A stretch of 31,142 nt of DNA from assembly GCA_046497505.1 (NCBI GenBank), contig JAWOFN010000050.1, forward strand, positions 1 through 31,142, in the 5' to 3' direction. Shown here piece by piece: positions 15,240-22,003 of this stretch; the stretch's first letter is position 1, and each line of letters opens with the position of its first letter. This DNA comes from JAWOFN01 sp046497505 [NCBI: bacterium] (GTDB taxonomy: Bacteria; Blakebacterota; Blakebacteria; Blakebacterales). The position numbers and the translations under genes are program-made. Below the pieces are notes generated by a model. That model was not told the DNA's origin. It did not search any database and was given only the letters and a program-made list of their open reading frames with translations.

Positions 15240-16556
15240 GTGACGACCATGAAGATGCATCCAGCGAAGCACGCGGGCCTGCTGACGGCCCTCACCCTCC
15301 TGCTGCTCCTGCCCGCGGCCGCCCGGACCCGGAGCGCCGCGGCCCAGGACCGGTCCCCCGGTCAGGCCCGGCAGGAGGCGATCGAGGAGCGGATCATCGA
15401 GCTCCAGCGCTCCCTGGCTTCCGCCGTGGAGCGTATGGAGGAGGGGGAGGAGACCCTGGGAAGGGTGCGGCGGGAACTGGCCCGGCTGGACGAGGAGGTG
15501 GAGGAACTGGGTGAGGGACCCGAGGTCCGCGCGCTCCGGCGGCGGATCATGACCCTGCGCCGGGAGCTCACCGAGGCCAGCCTCCGACGCTCCTTCGCCC
15601 CGATACCGGACGTCGCCGAGATCATGCGCGACATCGACCCGGAGATCAGGATCCGCCTGGGTGAGGAGGGGATCCAGGCTTTCGGCGGTACCACGAGCCG
15701 ACGCGACATCTTCCAGATAGGCGACGACGTGGAGGTCGGGATGCTGGAGAAGGTCCGGGGCGACGTGGTCGTCATCGGCGGCCGTGTGACCGTGCGGGGT
15801 TCGGTGACCGGGAACGTGGTCTCGGTGGGCAGCGATGTGCGGGTCACCTCCACGGGACGCATCGAAGGGGACGCGGTCACCATCGGCGGCAACATCATCC
15901 AGGAGGCCGGGGGGGTGATCCAGGGGAGCATGGTGGACACCCTCTGGCCCCGGGCATGGATGTGGGGCCCGAACCAGTTCGTCTGGTTCGCCTTCCACCT
16001 GGCCACGTTCGTCTTCGTCCTGGTGGCCGCCCTCATGGTGGGCCTCGTGCTGCCCCGGAACGTGGGACAGGTGGAACACACCGTGCGGACCCGTTTCGGC
16101 GGCTCCTTCCTGCTGGGGCTCGGTGCCCTGGTCCTGCTGCCCGTGGTCTTCTTCCTCCTGCTCATCACCATCGTGGGGATCCCGGTGGCGCTCATCCTCC
16201 TCCCCGTCGCGGTCATCGGACTCTACCTGCTGGGGTTCACCGGGGTGTCCCAGGCAGTGGGCCGCGGCCTGCAGGAAAGGGGCATGCACCTCGGCTCCTC
16301 CCAGCTGGCCCTGATCGCCGTGGGGGTGATCGCCCTGGAACTCCTCTTCCTCGTCGGGCGGAGTGTGGGCGTGCTCGGAGGTCTGCTGGGCCCGCTGGCC
16401 TTCGCCGTGCGGATGCTCGGGTTCCTGGTGCTCTTCGTGGCATGGACGACGGGTCTGGGCGCCGCCCTCCTCACCCGCTTCGGGACCCGGAGACCCGGCG
16501 CACCCTCCGAACCGAAGCCCGCACCGCCGCCCGCGGGAGCCGGCCGGGCCGTCTGA
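15240..16556 (+). CDS. Membrane protein with coiled coil and bactofilin-like (polymer-forming) domain
   Basis: 438 residues from the GTG at 15240 (GGAGGAAGGAG upstream); the ATG at 15249 is possible. A signal peptide ends at about residue 35. A long charged coiled coil covers about 40-125 (RQEAIEERIIELQ...). Residues about 160-225 form a repetitive beta-helix of the bactofilin type: VRGDVVVIGGRVTVRGSV, GNVVSVGSDVRV, GDAVTIGG. Four or more hydrophobic segments follow (about 245-270, 290-330, 355-380, 390-415), then a Pro/Ala-rich tail. The order signal-coil-beta-helix-membrane places the bactofilin-like part outside the cytoplasm, unlike classical cytoplasmic bactofilins. Cotranscription with the ECF sigma factor is likely. 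It could be the factor's target, or act as its membrane-bound controller (inference). Confidence 0.82.
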   Translation: MTTMKMHPAKHAGLLTALTLLLLLPAAARTRSAAAQDRSPGQARQEAIEERIIELQRSLASAVERMEEGEETLGRVRRELARLDEEVEELGEGPEVRALRRRIMTLRRELTEASLRRSFAPIPDVAEIMRDIDPEIRIRLGEEGIQAFGGTTSRRDIFQIGDDVEVGMLEKVRGDVVVIGGRVTVRGSVTGNVVSVGSDVRVTSTGRIEGDAVTIGGNIIQEAGGVIQGSMVDTLWPRAWMWGPNQFVWFAFHLATFVFVLVAALMVGLVLPRNVGQVEHTVRTRFGGSFLLGLGALVLLPVVFFLLLITIVGIPVALILLPVAVIGLYLLGFTGVSQAVGRGLQERGMHLGSSQLALIAVGVIALELLFLVGRSVGVLGGLLGPLAFAVRMLGFLVLFVAWTTGLGAALLTRFGTRRPGAPSEPKPAPPPAGAGRAV

Positions 16557-16590
16557 ACCCCCCGGAGGTCGGATCGATCCCTGCACACCG

Positions 16591-16617
16591 GACCGGGAGC
16601 GGGACACGCTCCCGGTC
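16591..16617. terminator. Strong hairpin terminator between convergent genes
   Basis: GACCGGGAGCG (16591-16601) pairs perfectly with CGCTCCCGGTC (16607-16617) around a 5-nt loop, followed by TTCTCGT on the plus strand. It ends the sigma-factor/bactofilin-like unit at 35 bp after the stop. It also faces the end of the 14-kb minus-strand gene run. Confidence 0.75.
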
Positions 16618-16633
16618 TTCTCGTATGGGGCGT

Positions 16634-17173
16634 TCAGCGGCCTCCACCGCCTACGGGGAGGGTGAGGCACAGCTGGAGCCCCGGACTGCCCGGTGTGGGC
16701 CCCACCCTCGCCTCGAAGTCCGGTTCGATCTCATCGAAATGGTAGAGGTGGGCGTCCACGAAGGCGTCGGTGATCCAGAAGAGCCAGGTCACGGCGGTCC
16801 AGTAGATCCACGTGCGCCTGCGGTCCCGCCTGGTCTCGATCTCCGAGGCGAGGCCGGCCCGGAGGGCGGGGTCGGTGACCCCGTCCCGTTCGTCCACCAG
16901 GTCGCGCACACGGCGATCGCTCTCCAGGAGGCTGGAGAGGACCCAGCCCGCACTGCCCAGGGCCGCCGCCGCCTTGATGGGATGGTCGGTGTACAGCTGT
17001 CCCCACCCCGGGAGCAGGGCGCTCCGGAGCATGGCGCCGGCGGGGCTTATGGGCCGCAGGGTGTCTCCGGCGGCCGCCTGCATGCCGTCCGCCGCCGCGT
17101 CCTGGGCCGCCGCCGGGGCGGGCAGCAGGGCCGCTGTGAGCAGGAGGGCCAGGGGGAGGCGGGCCGACCTCAT
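16634..17173 (-). CDS. DUF5683-family protein
   Basis: 179 residues. I use the ATG at 17173 rather than an upstream in-frame start because it gives a direct signal peptide (MRSARLPLALLLTAALLPAPAAAQ region) and overlaps the lipid-kinase stop by ATGA. The conserved DUF5683 segment is AGAMLRSALLPGWGQLYTDHP, followed by a hydrophobic helix (AAAALGSAGWVLSSL) and a second one (WIYWTAVTWLFWITDAFVDAHLY). The PGWGQ...Y and DAxVDAHL patterns are family hallmarks in FCB bacteria. It is likely an envelope protein with two membrane helices; its function is unknown. Translational coupling to the kinase suggests a shared lipid or envelope role. Confidence 0.8.
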   Translation of the reverse strand: MRSARLPLALLLTAALLPAPAAAQDAAADGMQAAAGDTLRPISPAGAMLRSALLPGWGQLYTDHPIKAAAALGSAGWVLSSLLESDRRVRDLVDERDGVTDPALRAGLASEIETRRDRRRTWIYWTAVTWLFWITDAFVDAHLYHFDEIEPDFEARVGPTPGSPGLQLCLTLPVGGGGR

Positions 17174-18093
17174 CCCGGCACCCGTACCCTCAGGGCCCCC
17201 CGCTCGCAGGTGCATACCAGGGTGTCCCTGCCCGTGTCGTAGAGCTGCCCGTCCGCGTGGACGAAGATGTCATGGGGAGCTGAGATGCGGATGGTCGGGA
17301 CCCGGAGCATGGTGACCGTCTCGTGGCCCGTGTGGGTCCCTTTCAGGGCCCGGGGCAGTATCCGCAGGGCGGTGGGTGTGCTCACGTGGTCCACGATGCA
17401 GACATCGAAGAGCCCGTCGTCGGTGAGGGCGTCGGGGGTGAGGTGGAACCCGCCCCCCTCGCACACACCGATGGCGACGGTGATGAAATAGGTCGGACGC
17501 TCCCGGTGGAAGCCCGGGGTCTCGATCTCCAGGGGGATGGAAGCGTAGGAAGCGAAGCTCTTCATGACCGCCGCCAGGTAGAGGGGGATGCCCCTCAGCC
17601 GCTTCAGCCGCCGACTCTGGGCGGTGACCTCCACCGTGAACCCGATCCCCATGGTGTTGAAGTAGGCCCGGTCCCCGAAGCGCCCCACGTCGGTGACACG
17701 GACCGGACCCCCGGTGAGGACCCGTGCCGCTGCCTCCAGGTCCCGGGGGATGCGGTGGGAGGTGGCGAAATCGTTCCCCGAACCCAGGGGGAGCACACCC
17801 AGCACCGCGTCGGTGCCCCACACCCCCTGGGCCACCTCGTGGACGGTCCCGTCCCCACCGGCGGCGATGATCAGTTCCGCCCCTTCCCGGTGGGCCCTGC
17901 GTGCCAGCTCGGTGGCGTGGCCGGGCGCCTCGGTCTCCAGGAGTTCCACCCGCATGCCCGCCGAGCAAAGGGCCTGCAGGACGGCTGGCTCCCTCTTGCG
18001 GGCTCTCCCCCTGCCTGCCACCGGGTTGAGGATCAGCACCGCCTGCCGGGGCGGACCGGCTGCGGGCAGGCGCTCTGAAGGGGGGGTCTTCAC
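17170..18093 (-). CDS. Diacylglycerol-kinase-catalytic-domain lipid kinase (YegS/DgkB/LCB5 family)
   Basis: 307 residues, GTG start at 18093. The nucleotide-binding motif GGDGT is at residues 79-83 in IIAAGGDGTVHEVAQG. The second family motif LPLGSGNDFA is at about 101-110, and ILNPVAGRGRARK marks the N-terminus. The C-terminal beta domain includes FVHADGQLY. The family phosphorylates diacylglycerol, other lipids and long-chain bases or ceramides; the substrate cannot be read from sequence. Because the window carries a ceramide-synthesis cassette about 8 kb away, a ceramide or sphingoid-base substrate is a reasonable alternative to diacylglycerol. It lies 32 bp after tRNA-Sec and overlaps the DUF5683 gene by 4 bp. 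Confidence 0.88.
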   Translation of the reverse strand: MKTPPSERLPAAGPPRQAVLILNPVAGRGRARKREPAVLQALCSAGMRVELLETEAPGHATELARRAHREGAELIIAAGGDGTVHEVAQGVWGTDAVLGVLPLGSGNDFATSHRIPRDLEAAARVLTGGPVRVTDVGRFGDRAYFNTMGIGFTVEVTAQSRRLKRLRGIPLYLAAVMKSFASYASIPLEIETPGFHRERPTYFITVAIGVCEGGGFHLTPDALTDDGLFDVCIVDHVSTPTALRILPRALKGTHTGHETVTMLRVPTIRISAPHDIFVHADGQLYDTGRDTLVCTCERGALRVRVPG

Positions 18094-18098
18094 GTGCG

Positions 18099-18113
18099 GG
18101 CCCGATCCGGGCC
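18099..18113 (-). terminator. Small hairpin after tRNA-Sec
   Basis: GGCCC (18099-18103) pairs with GGGCC (18109-18113) around GATCC, about 13 bp past the tRNA 3' end and 6 bp before the kinase start. It may help end or process the tRNA transcript. There is no T-tract. Confidence 0.3.
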
Positions 18114-18125
18114 GGGATGGGAAGA

Positions 18126-18223
18126 TGGCGGGGAAGGGTGGGAATCGAACCCACCCCGGACGCTTCGAACGCCCGGCAGAAGGCTTTGAAGGCCTCGGGG
18201 GCCACCAGACCCCATCAATCCCC
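18126..18223 (-). tRNA. selC: Selenocysteine tRNA (anticodon UCA), with encoded CCA
   Basis: 98 nt including GCCA at the 3' end (18129-18126). The anticodon arm is GAGGC-CTTCAAA-GCCTT, whose loop is identical to E. coli selC, giving anticodon UCA. The D-stem GGGG/CCCC encloses TCTGGTG. The long variable arm is a 7-bp stem CCGGGCG/CGTCCGG (one G-U). The T-arm is GTGGG-TTCGATT-CCCAC. With an 8-nt acceptor strand this is the 8+5 arrangement of bacterial tRNA-Sec. The 5' acceptor strand GGGGATTG opposite CCTTCCCC leaves pairs six and seven unmatched (U-U, U-C), which is unusual. It decodes UGA with SelA and SelB, which are not in the window. selD lies 15 bp upstream on the same strand. Confidence 0.93.
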
Positions 18224-18238
18224 GTAAAGGTCTCGGTC

Positions 18239-19279
18239 TCACGGGCGGAAGACCAGCCGTCCCGGCGGTCCTTCCACCGCCCGCCCGACGGGGGCCGCCA
18301 GTACGCCCCGTCCTTCCAGCTCCTCGGCGAGCCTGGAGGCCCGCCGGGCGGGCACCGCGATCAGCAGCCCGCCGCTGGTCTGTGCATCGTACAGCAATTC
18401 ACTCAGCGGTTCACCCTCGGGGTCCCCACTCACCCACTCCGCGTAGACGGAGCGGTTCGTGCCGAGCCCCCCCGGGATGTGGCCCGCTCCGCCCATCTCG
18501 AGGGCCCCTTCCAGGAGGGGGAGGGAGGCGAGTTCGAACTCCAGGCTCAGTCCGCTGGCGTGGGCCAGCTGGTGGGCGTGGCCCGCCAGACCGAAACCGG
18601 TGATGTCGGTGCAGGCGGTGGCACCCGCCTCCACCATGGCCTCCGAGGCACCGGCGTTGAGACGGAGCATGCTCTCCACCGCACCCTCCAGGATATCGGG
18701 AGGACAGGCCTCGTTCTTGAGGGCGGTGGCGATGACCCCCGTGCCCAGGGGTTTGGTGAGGTAGAGGATGTCCCCGGGCCCCGCCCCGGCGCTGGTGATC
18801 ACCCGGTCGGGATGCACCAGGCCGGTGACCGCGAGGCCGTACTTCACCTCGGGGTCCTTCACCGTGTGTCCCCCGAGCAGGACCACCCCCGCCTCCCGGG
18901 TCTTGGACTGTCCGCCCGCGAAGATCCTCCCCAGTGTCTCCATGCTGATCTGCGGCGAGGTGCCGCTGATCACCAGCGCGGTGATGGGAGTCCCGCCCAT
19001 GGCGTAGACGTCCGAGAGGCTGTTGGCCGCGCTGATGGCCCCGAAGGTGAACGCATCGTCCACCACGGGGGTGAAGAAGTCCACCGTCTGGATGAGGGCA
19101 CGCTCGGAGTCCAGCCGGAAGACCCCGGCGTCGTCGAATCCCTCGGTCCCCACCAGCAGGGCCGGGTGCGTCTCGAGCTCGAGTGCCGATAATGCGCTTC
19201 TGAGGTCCGCCGGACCCAGTTTCGACGCTCAGCCGGCGCAGGTCACCAGGGCCGTGAGCCGTTCGATCTCCCCTGCCAT
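18239..19279 (-). CDS. selD: Selenophosphate synthetase, itself a selenoprotein (in-frame UGA = Sec17)
   Basis: 346 residues if the TGA at 19231-19229 is read as selenocysteine. I start at the ATG at 19279, preceded by AAGGGGG with 8-nt spacing. The N-terminus reads MAGEIERLTALVTCAG-U-ASKLGP, so Sec17 and Lys20 match the catalytic Cys17 and Lys20 of E. coli SelD (GAGCGCK). Length also matches E. coli (347). Downstream landmarks are the Asp-rich TVDFFTP, the SLSDVYAMGG motif, VLLGGHTVKDPEVKYGLAVTG, and the C-terminal YDAQTSGGLLIAV. The enzyme makes selenophosphate from selenide and ATP. A SECIS-like hairpin follows the UGA, and tRNA-Sec lies 15 bp past the stop. Reading only from the next ATG (19153) would lose 41 residues including the active site. 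Confidence 0.93.
19194..19228 (-). promoter_or_regulatory. SECIS-like element directly after the selD UGA
   Basis: In the mRNA the UGA is followed by an outer stem GCGU/GCGC (19228-19225 with 19197-19194), an internal loop, then an upper stem: CUGGGUCC against GGACC-U-CAG, with one bulged U and a three-base loop GGC (19219-19200). The loop starts 17 nt after the UGA with a G first. This fits the bacterial SECIS pattern as I remember it: an apical stem-loop shortly after UGA, with a G at the start of the loop for SelB. Confidence 0.72.
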
Positions 19280-19304
19280 CTCCTCACCCCCTTCCTCGTC
19301 GACG

Positions 19305-19328
19305 GGGACCTCCCCGCGGGGAGGTCCC
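19305..19328. terminator. 24-bp perfect palindrome between ridA and selD
   Basis: GGGACCTCCCC (19305-19315), GC, then GGGGAGGTCCC (19318-19328). It lies 3 bp after the ridA stop and 25 bp before the selD Shine-Dalgarno. An 11-bp GC stem could act as a terminator or attenuator despite lacking a T-tract. A dimeric regulator site is also possible. Confidence 0.6.
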
Positions 19329-19331
19329 TCC

Positions 19332-19730
19332 TCATCCGATCACCGCAACCACGTCGATCTCCACCCGGACCCCTTTGGGCAGGGTCTGGACCGCGACCGT
19401 GGAACGGGCGGGGGGGTCCTCCCCCACCGCTTCACCGTAGACGGCGTTCATCGCCGCGAAGTCCTCCATGTCATCCAGGAAGATGGTGGTCTTCACCACA
19501 TCCTCCCAGCTCCCCCCGGCGGCCTCCAGCACCGCGGCGAGGTTCGAGACGACCTGACGGGTCTGCTCCTCGATCCCCCCCTCCACGACCTCCATGCCAG
19601 CCGGGTCGAGGGCGATCTGTCCGGCGCTGAACAGCATGCTGCGACCCCCGCCCAGGTCCACCTTCACGGCCTGGCTGTAGGGTCCGATGGCCTCGGGTGC
19701 CCGGTCGGTGTGTACGACGGTATCGCTCAT
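19332..19730 (-). CDS. ridA: RidA-family reactive intermediate (enamine/imine) deaminase
   Basis: 132 residues, the usual length. GGGAG lies 8 nt before the ATG at 19730. Family motifs are APEAIGPYSQAV at the N-terminus, FSAGQIALDP, DVVKTTIFLDDMEDFAAMN, and the C-terminal PARSTVAVQTLPKGVRVEIDVVA. Arg109 and Glu124 correspond to the substrate-binding Arg and catalytic Glu of canonical RidA. It hydrolyses 2-aminoacrylate and related enamines released by PLP enzymes to keto acids and ammonia, in the cytoplasm, protecting other PLP enzymes. It lies 25 bp after murQ on the same strand. A metabolic link to its neighbours is not obvious. Confidence 0.94.
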   Translation of the reverse strand: MSDTVVHTDRAPEAIGPYSQAVKVDLGGGRSMLFSAGQIALDPAGMEVVEGGIEEQTRQVVSNLAAVLEAAGGSWEDVVKTTIFLDDMEDFAAMNAVYGEAVGEDPPARSTVAVQTLPKGVRVEIDVVAVIG

Positions 19731-19755
19731 GGGTTCGGCTCCCGCTGGGGCTCAT

Positions 19756-20712
19756 TCAGTCGTCCTCTTCGATGAACGCGGGGGGCCTTCCGCCCACGGC
19801 CTGCCGCAGGACACCCCCCGTCGCTTCCAGGGCCTCACGCGCCCGCTCCGGTCCGGTGCCGTTCCGGAGCATGACCACGGCCGTCTTCACCTCCTCGTCC
19901 GCCTCCCGCAGCGCGCGGTCCGCTTCCTCGAACCCCACGCCGCAGGCGAGCATCACGATGCGGCGGGCCCTTGCACGAAGTTTGTCACTCACGGGCCGGA
20001 TGTCCACCATCAGGTTGCCGTAGGCGTGACCTTTCCGTACGAAGGCCGCGGTGGTGATCATGTTCAGGATGAGCTTGGTGGCGGTGCCCGCCTTGAGCCG
20101 TGTGGACCCTGCGATGACCTCCGGACCCAGGACCGGGTGGATGGTCACATCCGCCTCCACCCCCTGCTGTCCCCCCGGGTTGCAGGTGAGATAGACGGTG
20201 TTCAGACCCGCCTTCCGCGCACCTCCCAGGGCCCCGAGGACGTAGGGGGTGCGGGTGCTCGCCGTGATGCCCACCACCACATCGCCGGCGGAAGCACCCG
20301 CGGCCTCCAGGTCCTCCCACCCCGCGGCGCTTCGGTCCTCCAGCCCCTCACTGGAGCGCACCAGCGCCCCCCTCCCCCCCGCGATGACCCCCACCACCCG
20401 GTCGGGGTCGGCCCCGAAGGTGGGAGGGCACTCGCTGGCGTCCAGCACTCCGAGGCGTCCGCTGGTACCGGCGCCCGCGTAGAAGAGCCTCCCCCCCGAT
20501 GAGAGGGCCGCCGCGACCAGGTCCGCCGCCCGGGCCACCTCGTCGAGGACCTCCCCCACCGCCTCGGGGACCCGCCGGTCCTCCCGGTTCATGAGGCCCA
20601 CGAGCTCCCGGGTGGTGAGGGCATCCAGCTCCCCGGCGGCCGGGTGCAGTTCTTCTGTCACCAGGCCCTCCAGTTCCTCGGCCAGCCGGCGTATCCTCTC
20701 GACGTCGTCCAC
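19756..20712 (-). CDS. murQ: N-acetylmuramic acid 6-phosphate etherase
   Basis: 318 residues, GTG start at 20712 with AGGAG just upstream (tight 3-nt spacing) overlapping the end of the previous gene. The SIS-domain sugar-phosphate motif is YAGAGTSGRLGVLDASECPPTFG. Glu94 (ASECPP) and Glu125 (SEGLED) correspond by motif to the two catalytic glutamates of E. coli MurQ. Family stretches GITASTRTPYV, GSTRLKAGTATKLILNMI and YGNLMVDIRP are intact. MurQ cleaves the lactyl ether of MurNAc-6-phosphate to GlcNAc-6-phosphate and D-lactate in cell-wall recycling. Neither MurP nor AnmK is in the window. It lies 7 bp behind the AsnB-like gene, so wall recycling appears tied to that envelope operon. Confidence 0.95.
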   Translation of the reverse strand: MDDVERIRRLAEELEGLVTEELHPAAGELDALTTRELVGLMNREDRRVPEAVGEVLDEVARAADLVAAALSSGGRLFYAGAGTSGRLGVLDASECPPTFGADPDRVVGVIAGGRGALVRSSEGLEDRSAAGWEDLEAAGASAGDVVVGITASTRTPYVLGALGGARKAGLNTVYLTCNPGGQQGVEADVTIHPVLGPEVIAGSTRLKAGTATKLILNMITTAAFVRKGHAYGNLMVDIRPVSDKLRARARRIVMLACGVGFEEADRALREADEEVKTAVVMLRNGTGPERAREALEATGGVLRQAVGGRPPAFIEEDD

Positions 20713-20719
20713 GGTCTCC

Positions 20720-22003
20720 TCAGGTCTTGTGAGGCTTCTTCTCCGCCGCGGGGAAGAGCACGTTGTTCAGGATCAGACGGTAGCCGGGGCTGTTCCGGTG
20801 CAGGCTCAGCTCGGTGGGCGGGTCCTCCACCAGGTGTTCGGGGTCCTCGGGGTCGTGTCCCCCCAGGAAGGTGAAGGTGCCCTTCCCCAGGTTGCCGTGA
20901 AGATAGCGCACCCGCCCCGCTTCGGGAACCTCTCCGAGGATGACCACATGCTCCTTCACCCTCTTCTCCGGCCACGAGGTGGAGAGACCGTAGAAGCCCT
21001 TCACATAGGCGGCGTGGTTCTGGACCAGCATGGAGGGCACCGGGTCGTACTTGGCACTGAAGTCGAAGAGGGTGAAGTCGAGGACCCGTGCACGCCGGGG
21101 GGTGTTCACCTGGACCGCGTCGATGTCGCTGAAGGCGGGCACGGAGATGTCCGGGAGGAGCTGGAAATCGGTGAAGGCGAAGGTCTTCTCGAAGTCGAGA
21201 TGGGCCGAGGCGTCGGGGAGACGCGGGGTGCCGTCGATCTCCGGCGGCACGATGTCCACCCCCTCGGCGGCGAGGGCGATGTCGAGGGTCTCCGGCGCCA
21301 GGCACATGGCGAAGAGGAAGCCCCCCTCCTCCACCCAGGAGCGGATCGCCTTCGCCGCCGCCAGCTTGAGGTCCGCCACCCGGTCGAAGCCCAGCCGCGC
21401 GGCCTCGGACTCCTGCCGTGCGACGTCCTCCCGGTACCAATCCCTCCCCCGGTAGAGGGCGTAGAACTTGCTGAACTGTCCGGTGAAATCCTCGTGGTGG
21501 AGGTGGAGCCAGTCGAACTCGCCGAGCCTGCCCGCCAGCAGGTCGGGGTCCCACACCTTCTCGTAGGGGATCTCGGCGTAGGTGAGGGCCAGGGTCACCG
21601 CGTCGTCCCACGGACGGCTCGTGGGCGGGGTGTAGACGGCGATCCGCGGCGCCTCTTCCAGCCGCACCGTCTCCATGTTGGACTCCGCCACCTGCTCCTC
21701 GATCTCCTCCCGGGCCGCCCCGTCCACCGGCTCGTAAGCCACCCCCCGCAGGCGCAGCTCCTGCCGGGTGACGGGCCCGTCGGGGAGCAGGAAGCTGCCC
21801 CCCCTGTAGTTCAGCAGCCACTCCGCACCCCGCTCCCGACCGAGGACGTCGAAGACCACCCCGTAGGCCTTGAGGTGGTCGGTCTGCTCCAGGTCCATCG
21901 GAAGCAGCAGGTGCTGGGCCCGCGCCCTCCCCGCCGCTGCTCCCAGCAGCAGGAGGGTCAGGAGCGCGAGCCGTATACCCTCTGCACGGTTCCTCGCCAT
22001 CAT
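20720..22003 (-). CDS. Exported 'asparagine synthetase B'-family protein of unknown function
   Basis: 427 residues. The start at 22003 (ATGATG, GGAAGGACC upstream) overlaps the TPR-gene stop by ATGA. A signal peptide ends near residue 26 (GRARAQ). The sequence closely follows a family found in Bacteroidota and Gemmatimonadota that databases label asparagine synthetase B: LLPMDLEQTDHLKAYGV, WLLNYRGGSFLLP, PWDDAVTLALTYAEIPYE, DWLHLHHEDFTGQ, GGFLFAMCLAPETLDIALAAEGVDI and FDFSAKYDP. I see no AsnB glutaminase or ATP-binding domain, and the protein is exported, so that name is probably wrong. The GGFLFAMC part looks like a GATase1-like strand-turn-helix with a cysteine. The function is unknown; the context suggests the cell envelope. 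Confidence 0.82.
   Translation of the reverse strand: MMARNRAEGIRLALLTLLLLGAAAGRARAQHLLLPMDLEQTDHLKAYGVVFDVLGRERGAEWLLNYRGGSFLLPDGPVTRQELRLRGVAYEPVDGAAREEIEEQVAESNMETVRLEEAPRIAVYTPPTSRPWDDAVTLALTYAEIPYEKVWDPDLLAGRLGEFDWLHLHHEDFTGQFSKFYALYRGRDWYREDVARQESEAARLGFDRVADLKLAAAKAIRSWVEEGGFLFAMCLAPETLDIALAAEGVDIVPPEIDGTPRLPDASAHLDFEKTFAFTDFQLLPDISVPAFSDIDAVQVNTPRRARVLDFTLFDFSAKYDPVPSMLVQNHAAYVKGFYGLSTSWPEKRVKEHVVILGEVPEAGRVRYLHGNLGKGTFTFLGGHDPEDPEHLVEDPPTELSLHRNSPGYRLILNNVLFPAAEKKPHKT

Noticed and set aside
18239-19153. Short selD starting at the ATG at 19153
   Set aside because: It lacks the catalytic Sec/Cys and Lys and the N-terminal segment; no ribosome site precedes it.
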